Part shown: piece by piece, positions 7,667 through 16,181 of the stretch | Numbering within the stretch: the first letter of the stretch is position 1 | Layout: each line of letters begins with the position of its first letter | From: Myxococcales bacterium | GTDB taxonomy: Bacteria; Myxococcota_A; Polyangia; Polyangiales; Polyangiaceae | Assembly (NCBI GenBank): GCA_021847645.1 | Contig: JAJZQG010000060.1 | Coordinates: 1 to 39,514, forward strand | DNA: 39,514 nt | Direction of reading: 5' to 3' | Made by a program: the position numbers and the translations under genes | Notes under the pieces: generated by a model | Told to the model about the DNA's origin: nothing | Databases searched by the model: none | Seen by the model: the letters and a program-made list of their open reading frames with translations, nothing else

Positions 7667-8925
7667 GCAGCGCTCCCTGCCCGGTTTCGGGCGCGAGCGA
7701 TCTCGAGCTTCTCGACAAAGGCTTGCACGCGAGTGCGCACCTGGCCCGTGGCGACTACGCCGTACTCGCGGGACAGCACGAGCAAGGGAGGAGCGCCGGG
7801 CGAGCCTGCACGGTGCAGCAGGTTGTGGACGTCGGCGCCGCTCGGGTCGCAGAACATCAGGCGCTGGAAGATCACGCCGTCGGCGCGCGCTTCGGACATC
7901 GCCGATTGGATGGCGGCAAAGCGATCGTCGAAGCCGCCGATCATGCGCGCACAAGACGGGCGGAAGAACGTCGCGCGGGCTATGGCTTCGAGCGGCGAAG
8001 GCCCCTCGACGTCAATGGGCAGCGGAAGCGAGCGCGCTCCGAAACAGAGTAGATCGCCGACCACCAGGGCACCCTGGGACTCGAGCACCTGCACGAAGTG
8101 CGGGTCGTCGAGCTCGGCGCCGATGAGCAGCAGGCGCGCGCGGGGCGGCGGCAGCGCGACGCGTTCCACGTCGAGCTCCGCTAGCAGGGAATCGGCGAGA
8201 GCGACGAAGTCCGCGGGCGGCATGACCTGGGAGGCGACATGAAGGGCGATGGACTCGGCGCCGCTGAGGCGGGGCGGCTCGTCGCGTTGGGCGCGCTGCA
8301 CCTCGAGCAGACGCGCTCGCACGGCGCCCCTCGCAACGATTGCCTCGCGAAGGGAATCGTCGGTGACCGGCCTGCCGGTGTAGTCGGACAGGCCGCGCCG
8401 CAGCTTCTCGAGCTCGGCGAGATAGTAGGGGAACAGCGACTCGCGCACGTTGCGCGGTACCGACACGAAGCCGCGGAATGCCACGTTGGTCTTGCTCGCG
8501 AACAAGTCATGAGCCCGGCGCACGTGGTCGCAGGAGTTGGTTCCCACCACCCCGTCGAGCACCTCGAATGCGCCTCCGAGCACCGCGTTCATCACGTGCC
8601 GTACGTAGGTGCACAGACGCCCGCTGAGGAAGGCGTCGGCGTCGCTCGAGTCGGTGGAGCCGGGCGCACGCAAGCGAAGCGGCAGCGCGCCGGCCGCCAG
8701 GATGAGCTCCGGAGGCACGTAGGGACAGAAGTAGCCGATGACCGGGCGCCCCGACGCCTTCCAGCGGTGAACGTGGGAGTTGATTGGCGTGTCGACGACA
8801 GGGCGCAGCATGCCTTCGAACCGCGCGCGCAGCGATGGCTCGCGGCCGGCTGGGTCGGTCGGCGCGACGCCACCGCGCATGTCTGAGACCGGCACGGCAC
8901 GCGGATTCGCCTCGTTCCCCCCCAT
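7663..8925 (-). CDS. 2-hydroxyacyl-CoA dehydratase-like subunit (HgdB/FldC type)
   Basis: A 420-residue partner subunit of the same superfamily. Early residues GYFCPYVPPELILAAGALPL are the family signature. Candidate cluster ligands are C105 (SGRLCTYVRHV), C132 (GTNSCDHVRRAHD) and the late Cys in RLMFCDPSG. I chose the ATG at 8925 because AGGTGG stands 5 bases upstream; a GTG directly after the preceding stop (8934) would add three residues. The gene follows the TetR gene with no real gap and its stop overlaps the next start. Both subunits keep their Cys sets, so each, or at least this one, could carry a [4Fe-4S] or double-cubane cluster. Confidence 0.9.
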   Translation of the reverse strand: MGGNEANPRAVPVSDMRGGVAPTDPAGREPSLRARFEGMLRPVVDTPINSHVHRWKASGRPVIGYFCPYVPPELILAAGALPLRLRAPGSTDSSDADAFLSGRLCTYVRHVMNAVLGGAFEVLDGVVGTNSCDHVRRAHDLFASKTNVAFRGFVSVPRNVRESLFPYYLAELEKLRRGLSDYTGRPVTDDSLREAIVARGAVRARLLEVQRAQRDEPPRLSGAESIALHVASQVMPPADFVALADSLLAELDVERVALPPPRARLLLIGAELDDPHFVQVLESQGALVVGDLLCFGARSLPLPIDVEGPSPLEAIARATFFRPSCARMIGGFDDRFAAIQSAMSEARADGVIFQRLMFCDPSGADVHNLLHRAGSPGAPPLLVLSREYGVVATGQVRTRVQAFVEKLEIARARNRAGSAA

Positions 8926-8934
8926 GATTGCCAC

Positions 8935-9600
8935 CTACTGTTGCGTTGGAGTGTCAGGCTCCCGCCGAACGCCGCGCCACAGTGTCTGCACGGCCTGGCG
9001 CGACAACGACTCGAGCCGCTCGCGCGTAAACAACGTCTGGCTTCCCCCCATCGTAAGAAGAATGATCCCGGTCGAGGCTCCCACGAACACCCCGGCGGTC
9101 TCCCATGGATCGACCTGGCGAATCTTGCCCTCGCGCATCGCGCGCTCGACCAGCGTGACCACGGTGCCCAGGCACGCCCGCTCGAGCGCCGCCACGCGCT
9201 GCCGCAAGGGCTCGGAGCAAGCCGCCATGATCGCGGGCGTGGCCTCGCTGAAGATCATTCTGAAGTACTCGGCATGCTCGCGCGAAAAGCCGATGAGCGC
9301 GTCGGGGAAGCGCTCGATGCAGACCTCGGTGTCGAGCTGATCGACCGGAATGCGCTGCAGGATCCCGAGCAGCAGCTCGAGGCCCTCGGCACAGACGCTG
9401 ATGAACAGCTCGTCCTTGTGCAGGTAATCGAGGTAGACGGTGCGCTTGCTGTATCCCGCCCGGCTGGCGATCTGCTGCATGGTGGTGCCGCGATAGCCGT
9501 GCTGGAAGAACAAGGCGCGTGCGGCGTCGAGCAACTCGACGCGACGTTCGCGTTCGCGGTCGAGGTCTTTGCGTCGACGGGAGGGAGCGAGGTCGTTCAT
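8935..9600 (-). CDS. TetR-family regulator, first gene of dehydratase operon
   Basis: A 221-residue regulator. Residues about 20-66 form the TetR helix-turn-helix: LLDAARALFFQHGYRGTTMQQIA, then SRAGYSKRTVYLDYLHKDEL. The C-terminal ligand domain is helical, with the usual YF(R)MIFSEA and a late GA-rich helix. An N-terminal Arg-rich tail precedes the DNA-binding domain. It lies at the head of the operon with only a few bases to the first dehydratase subunit, and palindromic sequences lie immediately upstream of its start, so it probably represses itself and the whole operon. Many TetR proteins in such places sense acyl-CoAs, but the ligand here is unknown. Confidence 0.92.
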   Translation of the reverse strand: MNDLAPSRRRKDLDRERERRVELLDAARALFFQHGYRGTTMQQIASRAGYSKRTVYLDYLHKDELFISVCAEGLELLLGILQRIPVDQLDTEVCIERFPDALIGFSREHAEYFRMIFSEATPAIMAACSEPLRQRVAALERACLGTVVTLVERAMREGKIRQVDPWETAGVFVGASTGIILLTMGGSQTLFTRERLESLSRQAVQTLWRGVRREPDTPTQQ

Positions 9601-9604
9601 GCGA

Positions 9605-9649
9605 GGTAACCGACGGTGAGTAACTACTGGTTACTAACCGATGGTTACT
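9605..9649. promoter_or_regulatory. Overlapping palindromes, likely TetR operator
   Basis: Immediately upstream of the tetR start are stacked inverted repeats built from GGTTACT/AGTAACC-like half-sites: GGTAACC (9605-9611), AGTAAC-N5-GTTACT (9619-9635), GGTTA-C-TAACC (9629-9639) and TAACC-GAT-GGTTA (9635-9647). GGTTACT also repeats directly at 9629 and 9643, 14 bp apart. This density of symmetric half-sites next to a TetR gene is typical of an autoregulatory operator; the core promoter was not resolved. Confidence 0.65.
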
Positions 9650-9732
9650 CGATCGTCAAGCCCATCGGTGCAGCACTGTTCACGGCACGACAAGTGCTGA
9701 GCGACGCCGGACAGACCTCCGACCAGGCTGCC

Positions 9733-11055
9733 TCAGCTGCGCCCGAAGTCGTCTTCCTTGCGCTCGATGTCGTCTTCGCCGAAGTAGTCGCCGGTCTGCA
9801 CTTCGATCAGCGTCAGGTTCTGCGAGCCCGGGTTGCGGATGCGGTGCCAGCAGCCCTTGGGGATCTCGATCGATTGGCCGCGCAGGACCCGGATTTCCTC
9901 TTCATCGATCACCACCGCGGCCTCGCCGTCGAGCAGGTACCAGTGCTCGTAGCGCCGCGCATGACGCTGCAGGCTCAAACGCTTTCCCGGGTACACCACG
10001 ATCCGCTTGACCTTGTGGTCGGGCTCGTCGGCCAGCACCTGGTAGTAGCCCCACGGCCGGTGGTCCTCGCGCTTCTGCTGCTCGACGATGCGGGCGTACA
10101 GCCCGGTCACCGCCTCCACGAACGCGTCGAACGGCCGTTCGGCCGCGACCGTGTCGCGACAGGCCGCGTGGTTCCACTCGTGCACGCGTCCGACCGCGCC
10201 GACCGCCTCGTCGACCGTCCTGCACATCACGCCTGTCAGGCCGTCGCGCAACCAACAGGGACGATCGATCTCGCCGATCGCAATCACCGGGGTGCCGCCG
10301 AGCGCCGCGTCGAGCAGCACCAGCTGCTGCATGCCGTCGCAGGAGCCCGCGTGCACGAGCGCGGACGCGCGACGCACAGCCTGATGCGCCTCGGGCGAGG
10401 CCGCGTCCTCGATCCAGAGCACGCGCTGTCCGTCGATGCGAGGCAGGAGCTGCTCGCGGAAGAATGGGGATTCGGGGACGCCACCGACGAGGACCAGGGG
10501 ACGCTCCACGCGGCTCGCGAGCTCGAGGGCGGAGAGCACGTCGCCGTCGGCATCGACGTCGCCGGCGAATACCAGGGAGTCGTCGTGGGCCGCAGCGGGG
10601 GAGATGCTGGCGGGGTCGAGGGCCCAGGGGATGGTGGCCGAGTACAGCAGGCCGGTGCTGCGATCGCGATCGCCGGGGGCGAAGTAGAACACGCGCTGGT
10701 TGAGGTCGTGGTAGACGGCGCTCGCGGCTTGCCACATCTCCATCCACACGGTGGACAGCACCGGCGTGGCCACGAACGACGCGTAGCTCAGCGCCGGGTA
10801 GCCGAGCATGTCGTGGACGAGGTCGAAGTCGTTGGCTCGCCGGTACAGCTGGGCCACGCGCAGCGAGTCGTCGACCGTGCCGAGACCGTGCCGGAAAATG
10901 GGGCTGCCGGCGCGCGGGTCCTGGACCGAGACGGAGGTGACGTCGAAACCTCGCGACGACAAGGCAGCGGAGAGATCCCGCGCCGCGGCCCCCCACAGCG
11001 CGTAGGCGCGGCTCGCGGGCCGATCGGCAACGGGCAGGAGCGTGGCAATTCGCAT
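9733..11055 (-). CDS. GT4-like glycosyltransferase fused to phosphomannose isomerase cupin
   Basis: A 440-residue two-domain protein. Residues 1 to about 320 look like a GT4/GT-B glycosyltransferase: MRIATLLPV start, FDLVHDMLGYPALSYA and VLSTVWMEM in the first half, then a second Rossmann half with LVLVGGVPES, LLDAALGGTPVIAIGE and a C-terminal helix. From about 327 the sequence is a clear type II mannose-6-phosphate isomerase cupin: RPWGYYQVL, VKRIVVYPGKRLSLQRH, EHWYLLDGEAAVVI, IEIPKGCWHRIRNPG and LIEVQTGDYFGEDDI. Normally this cupin is attached to a GDP-mannose pyrophosphorylase domain (ManC/AlgA) or stands alone. The start at 11055 has a GAGGA site; a longer frame to 11208 lacks one. The function is probably in making a mannose-containing glycan, but the acceptor is unknown. 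Confidence 0.8.
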   Translation of the reverse strand: MRIATLLPVADRPASRAYALWGAAARDLSAALSSRGFDVTSVSVQDPRAGSPIFRHGLGTVDDSLRVAQLYRRANDFDLVHDMLGYPALSYASFVATPVLSTVWMEMWQAASAVYHDLNQRVFYFAPGDRDRSTGLLYSATIPWALDPASISPAAAHDDSLVFAGDVDADGDVLSALELASRVERPLVLVGGVPESPFFREQLLPRIDGQRVLWIEDAASPEAHQAVRRASALVHAGSCDGMQQLVLLDAALGGTPVIAIGEIDRPCWLRDGLTGVMCRTVDEAVGAVGRVHEWNHAACRDTVAAERPFDAFVEAVTGLYARIVEQQKREDHRPWGYYQVLADEPDHKVKRIVVYPGKRLSLQRHARRYEHWYLLDGEAAVVIDEEEIRVLRGQSIEIPKGCWHRIRNPGSQNLTLIEVQTGDYFGEDDIERKEDDFGRS

Positions 11056-11237
11056 CTCGATTCCTCGCGCTCGAAAGGCCATCGGCCGGGAGGACGCACA
11101 CGCCGCACCCCGGTCCCTTCGAGCCGGGCGAGCATAGCCCAAGGCCTCGAAAGGCGCACCATCGGAGTCGAACAGCGGCGCCCTCGGTCCTGCGCCGACC
11201 GTCGTCACCGCACACGTGCTACGCTCGGCCCGCTGCC

Positions 11238-12221
11238 ATGGAACGACGAAAGCTGGGGAACACCGGGCTGGAACTCACGGTCATCGGCTTCGGCGCGTGG
11301 GCGATCGGTGGGGGCAACTGGCGCTTCGGTTGGGGACCGCAAGACGATCGGGAAGCCGTCGATGCCATCCGCCGGGCGCTCGACCTGGGTGTGAATTGGG
11401 TCGACACGGCCGCGGTTTACGGCCTGGGCCACAGCGAGGAGTTGGTGGCCCGTGCGCTGTCGGGACGCCGCGACCAGGTCCTGATCGCCACCAAGTGCTC
11501 GTTGATCTGGAACGACCGGGGCGAGATATCCAGCAGCCTGGCGCGGGAAAGCGTTCGCCGGGAGTGCGAGGCCAGCTTGCGTCGCCTGCAAACCGATCAC
11601 GTCGACCTGTACCAGATCCATTGGCCGAACGACGAGCCCCGCATCGAGGAAGGCTGGGAGGAGCTGGGCCGTCTGATCGACGAGGGCAAGGTGCGTTACG
11701 GCGGAGTGTCGAACTTCAACGTAAACCAGATGAAGCGAGCCCAGGCGGTGCGCCCGATCGCTTCGCTGCAGCCTCCCTATTCGATGATCCGACGCGAAGT
11801 GGAGGGGGCGAGCCTGGCGTACTGCGCCGCGCACGGCATCGGCGTGGTGGCCTACAGCCCGATGCAATCGGGCTTGCTGACGGGCTCGTTCGACCGCGCC
11901 CGCCTCGCCGACGGCGACTGGCGGCTGCGCGATCCGGAGTTCCTGGAGCCCGCGCTCGGTGCAACCCTCGAGCTGGTCGAACAGCTCAGGCCCATCGCGG
12001 CAGGGCACGCAAAGAGCGTCGCCGAGCTGGCCATCGCGTGGGTGCTGCGTCGCCCGGAGGTCACCAGCGCGATCGTGGGCGCGCGGCGCCCGTCGCAGAT
12101 CGAACAGACCGTCGGGGCCGCCGGCTGGGTGCTGAGCGCCGAGGAGCTGGCCGTGATCGACCGGCTGCTCGAGCAGCGCGCGCGACGGATTCCCGAGCGC
12201 GCGACGCGGTTCCGCAAGTAG
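11238..12221 (+). CDS. Aldo/keto reductase
   Basis: A 327-residue NADPH-dependent aldo/keto reductase of the (beta/alpha)8 type. The N-terminus RKLGNTGLELTVIGFGAWAIGGG is characteristic. The catalytic tetrad is visible: Asp in WVDTAAVYG, Tyr in the same motif, Lys in LIATKC and His in YQIHWP. The cofactor end is represented by YSPMQSGLLTG and by IVGARRPSQIEQ near the C-terminus. Length matches the family. It is transcribed away from the glycosyltransferase-cupin gene across a 182-bp divergent promoter region, and converges on the DedA gene 35 bp away. The substrate is not predictable from sequence. Confidence 0.93.
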   Translation: MERRKLGNTGLELTVIGFGAWAIGGGNWRFGWGPQDDREAVDAIRRALDLGVNWVDTAAVYGLGHSEELVARALSGRRDQVLIATKCSLIWNDRGEISSSLARESVRRECEASLRRLQTDHVDLYQIHWPNDEPRIEEGWEELGRLIDEGKVRYGGVSNFNVNQMKRAQAVRPIASLQPPYSMIRREVEGASLAYCAAHGIGVVAYSPMQSGLLTGSFDRARLADGDWRLRDPEFLEPALGATLELVEQLRPIAAGHAKSVAELAIAWVLRRPEVTSAIVGARRPSQIEQTVGAAGWVLSAEELAVIDRLLEQRARRIPERATRFRK

Positions 12222-12256
12222 CGGCCCGGTGTCACGCACACGCGGCCGTCAGCCTG

Positions 12257-12973
12257 CTAGGACGAGGAGCCCGGCGTGATGCTCGGTCGGCTTCGAAGGC
12301 TGCGAACCTTGATGACGATCAGGAACACCACGAACACGGCGATCGAGCCGAACAGGAACCCGGCACCGACCCGTCGCATCGCAACGTGGAGCCAACGTTG
12401 GCCGTAGCTCGACGCCAGGGTGCCGAGGGTCAGCCAGGCCGGCACGCTGACCATGCAGCCCAGGAAGTCGAACAGAACGAACTTGGGCAGGGGAACCCGC
12501 ATCGTCCCGGCCGTGAAGAAGGTGACGAACCGGACGCCCGCGACCTGTCGTCCCATGAACACGCTGAACGCGCCGTACTTGTCGAACCAATGCTGCACGC
12601 GGGCAATGCGGCGCGACGACAGCGCCGTGCGCAAGAACTTGAACCGGTCGCGGATGCCGAATCCGAACTTCTTGCCCATGTGGTAGGCGACCAGATCGCC
12701 GGACAGAATCGGGATGACGACGAACAGGAAGGCCGCCAGGTAGTGCAGGAAGACGAACTGGTCGTTGGACTGCTTGAACGTGGTGAAGCCGGCGATGCTC
12801 AGCGGGATGTCCTCCGGCAGCGGCAGCCCCAGGCCGGAGATGAAGAGCACCACGAAGATGCCGCCCCAGATTAGGCCCTGATGCTCGAGGTTCCAGACCG
12901 GATCGAACGCGGCGGACACGATCCCGTGGATCCATCCGGACCGGACGGCATGAGAGGCGAGCAGCGGGAACAC
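12257..12973 (-). CDS. DedA-family membrane protein
   Basis: A 238-residue inner-membrane protein of the DedA/VTT superfamily. Diagnostic segments are GLGLPLPEDIPLSIAGF (about 48-64), a proline- and glycine-bearing re-entrant loop, and FMGRQVAGVRFVTFFTAGTMRV (about 139-160), where DedA proteins keep the conserved Arg residues. About five hydrophobic segments are visible, ending in a basic tail. Family members act as lipid flippases/scramblases and support undecaprenyl-phosphate or phospholipid recycling and envelope homeostasis. The start used is a GTG without a clear ribosome site, so the true N-terminus could be a little downstream. It converges with the aldo/keto reductase gene. Confidence 0.9.
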   Translation of the reverse strand: MFPLLASHAVRSGWIHGIVSAAFDPVWNLEHQGLIWGGIFVVLFISGLGLPLPEDIPLSIAGFTTFKQSNDQFVFLHYLAAFLFVVIPILSGDLVAYHMGKKFGFGIRDRFKFLRTALSSRRIARVQHWFDKYGAFSVFMGRQVAGVRFVTFFTAGTMRVPLPKFVLFDFLGCMVSVPAWLTLGTLASSYGQRWLHVAMRRVGAGFLFGSIAVFVVFLIVIKVRSLRSRPSITPGSSS

Positions 12974-13224
12974 GACCGGGGGATAGCCCAGCGCCCGCGA
13001 TCACGCAAGTCGTTGGGCCCACAGCATGCCGCATGGGCAACTGCGATCTCGACGGCGGTGACTGCGTTTGATCGTCGCATACGGGTGTTGATCGGCGCGG
13101 TGTCACGTCCGAGCCGGCTGGGGAAATCGCCGCTGCTCGTGCTCGAATGCTCGAAGCTGCTTGCGCCGCACCTCGGCGTGAGGCAGTTACCCATGTCGCC
13201 TTTTTCCCCCGTTGGGAGAGTCTC

Positions 13225-13704
13225 ATGCCGTTGCCCACGCGTTCCCTGTATGCCGTCGACCCTCGCTCGCACCGCCCGCGTCTCGTCGTGCAGGTAGAGC
13301 CGCACGGCTGGCAGGAGCCCTCGCAAGTCGAGGAAGCGCTGTGCGCTCTCATTCCAGCGCTCGACCGTGCTGCCATCGATGTAGCGCTGTTGGCGAGCCC
13401 GGCCACCACGTTCGTCATCCGCCGCGACAGCCAGTCGCGGCAGTTCGAGGTCGACGAGGTCGCGACCGCAGAGGCCTTGTCCCCCCTGCCGTTGGTCGAC
13501 GATCCGGCGGAGCTGTTCGCCTGCGTCGAGCAATGGTTCGGACGCGTCGCCTCGGATTGGCGGCAGTTCGTCCCGCAGACCGCCCTGCCCAAACGCGTTC
13601 CCGAGATCGTGCCGCTTGTCGTAGGCAGCGAGCTTCGGAGCCGCGACGGCTCGATCGGCCTTCCGGAGGTGACCGGCGCGGAGGCCGAGGCGGGCTTGGG
13701 CTGA
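13225..13704 (+). CDS. Unknown 159-residue protein
   Basis: I do not recognise this protein. The ATG at 13225 follows a GGGAGAG site by four bases; an upstream in-frame ATG at 13147 lacks one. It is acidic, soluble and without signal peptide. It begins LPTRSLYAVDPRSHRPRLVV, then alternates short strands with helices, including VEEALCALIPALDRAAIDVALLA and LFACVEQWFGRVASDW. It is rich in G/C at third codon positions, like its neighbours, supporting real coding. It converges with the CstA-family gene, with a 17-bp gap. Confidence 0.7.
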   Translation: MPLPTRSLYAVDPRSHRPRLVVQVEPHGWQEPSQVEEALCALIPALDRAAIDVALLASPATTFVIRRDSQSRQFEVDEVATAEALSPLPLVDDPAELFACVEQWFGRVASDWRQFVPQTALPKRVPEIVPLVVGSELRSRDGSIGLPEVTGAEAEAGLG

Positions 13705-13721
13705 GCCGTTCGCCCGACGTC

Positions 13722-16016
13722 TCAGCAGCAGCGTGGGTTGCGGAACCGGCGTTCTTCGCGCTCGGCCCAGGCGCGTCCGGCGTCGTGCGGGTCGCTGGCG
13801 TGGCCCGAAGCCGCCGGGTCGTGCTCGCAGCACGACGAGGTCGGCGCCGGTTGCGGCTCAGTCTGCCCGGCGAGGTGGCGAATCATGGCGAGCGCCAGGA
13901 CGAACAAGCCGCCGAGCCACTTGAGCCCGAACGGCGCCGGGCTCGGAGCCACTGCCTCGGCCGATAGCCACACCGGCTCGGTCTCCTTGAGATCGAGCGG
14001 GCTTCGTCCGGTCCACAGGCCAACCCAGCGCCACGCCGAGGTCACCACGATTGCGCCCACCAGCACCAAGTACAACCCGGCGACCAGCGCGTCGATGCGC
14101 AGGTTGGTGATGGTGCGCGTGGCCGCGGCCACGTTCTCGGCCGCGATGGCCCCGCTGGCGATCCCCTCGGCCATCTTCGCGGCGCCCGATAGGAAGCCGA
14201 TGTGGGGATCGGCGTGGAAGATCTTCTGCCAGCCGGCGGTGAACGTCACCGTCGTCACCCACGCCATGGGCAGCAGCGTGAGCCAAACCTTTTTCTTGTG
14301 CCCCATCTTGATGAGCACGGTCGTGGCGAGGCACAGCGCAATGACGGCCAGCAGCTGGTTGGCGATACCGAACAAGGGCCAGAGGCTGTTGACTCCGCCC
14401 AAGGGGTCCACCACGCCCTGGTACATGAAGTAGCCCCATCCGCCCACGAGCAGCACGCTCGCCAGGACATTAGCGCCCCAGGAGCGCGTGTTGCCCAAAG
14501 GCTTCCAGACCTGGCCGAGGAACGCCTGGATCAGGAAGCGCCCAACCCGGGTGCCCGCGTCGACCGTGGTCAGGATGAAGAGCGCCTCGAACATGATGGC
14601 GAAGTGGTACCAGAGGGCCATCAGCTCCTTGCCGCCGAGCAGCCTGGAAAACAGATGGGCCATGCCCGCCGCCAAGGTCGGAGCTCCGCCCGCCCGGTTG
14701 AACATCGACGACTCGCCCAGGTCCGTCGCGAGCCTGCTCATCGTGTCCACGGTCAGAGGGAATCCCCATCCGGTGATGGTGTCGACCGCGGCGGCGGGTG
14801 TGGCGCCGACCACGGCGGGCGGACTGTTGATGGCAAAGTACACGCCTGGATCGAGCGTGGCGGCGGCTATCATGGCCATGATGGCCACGAACGACTCGAG
14901 CAGCATGCTGCCGTAGCCCACGGGGCGCGCGTGGCTCTCGCGCGTGATGATCTTGGGCGTGGTGCCCGACGAAATCAGCGAGTGAAAGCCGCTGATGGCG
15001 CCACAGGCGATCGTGATGAAGCAGAAGGGGAAGACATTCCCCGCGAACACGGGGCCGGTTCCGTCGATGAACCGCGTGAGCGGGGGCAGGTTCATCGGCG
15101 GCAGGATCAGCAGGATGCCCACCGCGAGCGCCGAGATCGTGCCCAGCTTCATGAACGTCGACAGGTAGTCGCGCGGCGCCAGCAACAGCCACACGGGCAG
15201 GATCGACGCGGCCAGGCCGTAGACGATGATGGCCCAGGCGAGCGTGGTGGGCTGCAGCGTCAGGACGCGGGACAGCGCGGGCACCTCGTGGAAGAACTTG
15301 CCTCCCCACACCGCCAACAACAGCAGCACCACGCCGAAGGCCGTCACCTCGAGCACCCGGCCGGGACGCAGGAATCGAAGGTACAGGCCCATGAACATCG
15401 CGATCGGAATGGTGGACGCGATCGTGAAGGTGCCCCAGGGGCTGTGCGCCAGCGCCTTGACCACGACCAGCCCGAGCACGGCGATGAGGATGATCATGAT
15501 GGAGACGATCGCCACCAGCGCGATCGTGCCTGCAAACGAGCCAATTTCCTCGCGGACCATCTCGCCGAGGGACTTGCCGTCGCGACGCATCGACGCGAAC
15601 AGGATCATGAAGTCCTGCACGGCGCCGCCGAGCACCGCGCCGATGAGGATCCACAGCGTGCCCGGGAGGTAGCCGAACTGCGCGGCGAGCACCGGACCCA
15701 CCAGCGGCCCGGGCCCGCTGATGGCCGCGAAGTGATGCCCGAAGACGATCCACTTGTTGGTCTTGACGAAGTCGCGCCCGTCCTCGTGCGCTTCGCACGG
15801 GGTGGCGCGACGGTCGTCCAGGGCCATGAGCCGCGCAGCAATCCACTTCGAATAGAAGCGATAGCCGATCGCGTAGGTGCACAACGCTGCGGTCAGGATC
15901 CAGGCCGCGTTCAAGTGCTCAGCGCGATACACCGATACGACGGCGTACGACGTGGCGCCGGCTAGCGCGACGGCGACCCACACGAGGATGCCCAATGCTC
16001 TCTTCACGGCTGCCAT
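13722..16016 (-). CDS. cstA: CstA/BtsT-family transporter with YbdD-like tail
   Basis: A 764-residue polytopic membrane protein. Signature segments of the carbon starvation CstA family are abundant: FGHHFAAISGPGPLVGPVLAAQFGYLPG, GAVLGGAVQDFMILFASMR, CGAISGFHSLISSGTTPK, LWYHFAIMFEALFILTTVDAGTR and LWPLFGIANQLLA. E. coli members import pyruvate (BtsT, CstA) and peptides. The last 70 residues are unusual: a short helix, CCEHDP and then RAWAEREERRFRNPRCC, which resembles the C-terminus of the small partner YbdD (ending in an Arg-rich stretch and RCC). The start at 16016 has GGAGG only one base away; GTG at 16007 is an alternative with better spacing. The symbol refers to the family; substrate and true orthology to CstA or BtsT are not proven. 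Confidence 0.9.
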   Translation of the reverse strand: MAAVKRALGILVWVAVALAGATSYAVVSVYRAEHLNAAWILTAALCTYAIGYRFYSKWIAARLMALDDRRATPCEAHEDGRDFVKTNKWIVFGHHFAAISGPGPLVGPVLAAQFGYLPGTLWILIGAVLGGAVQDFMILFASMRRDGKSLGEMVREEIGSFAGTIALVAIVSIMIILIAVLGLVVVKALAHSPWGTFTIASTIPIAMFMGLYLRFLRPGRVLEVTAFGVVLLLLAVWGGKFFHEVPALSRVLTLQPTTLAWAIIVYGLAASILPVWLLLAPRDYLSTFMKLGTISALAVGILLILPPMNLPPLTRFIDGTGPVFAGNVFPFCFITIACGAISGFHSLISSGTTPKIITRESHARPVGYGSMLLESFVAIMAMIAAATLDPGVYFAINSPPAVVGATPAAAVDTITGWGFPLTVDTMSRLATDLGESSMFNRAGGAPTLAAGMAHLFSRLLGGKELMALWYHFAIMFEALFILTTVDAGTRVGRFLIQAFLGQVWKPLGNTRSWGANVLASVLLVGGWGYFMYQGVVDPLGGVNSLWPLFGIANQLLAVIALCLATTVLIKMGHKKKVWLTLLPMAWVTTVTFTAGWQKIFHADPHIGFLSGAAKMAEGIASGAIAAENVAAATRTITNLRIDALVAGLYLVLVGAIVVTSAWRWVGLWTGRSPLDLKETEPVWLSAEAVAPSPAPFGLKWLGGLFVLALAMIRHLAGQTEPQPAPTSSCCEHDPAASGHASDPHDAGRAWAEREERRFRNPRCC

Positions 16017-16181
16017 GCCTCCGGGTCGGAGGGCGGCGCAACCAGCGGCCCAACCCGACGCTCTCGGCATGGCCCCTGGCGCTCGCGGCGTCAACCGCGC
16101 CCGTCCGGATGGCCGTGAAGCACGCGGTTCCTTTCGCGCCGCGGCGCGCGAGGCCGCTGGCCGTGCTGTGCCGAGCTGGCG

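Noticed and set aside
11056..11208. N-terminal extension of the glycosyltransferase-cupin gene to 11208
   Set aside because: The extension has no ribosome site, is Arg-rich and not protein-like, and would take up the divergent promoter. The ATG at 11055 with GAGGA and MRIATLLPV is the natural start.
14202..15965. 587-codon plus-strand open frame inside the CstA-family gene
   Set aside because: Mirror of the transporter. The composition is extreme in His/Arg/Asp/Glu, and the real membrane protein is unmistakable on the other strand.
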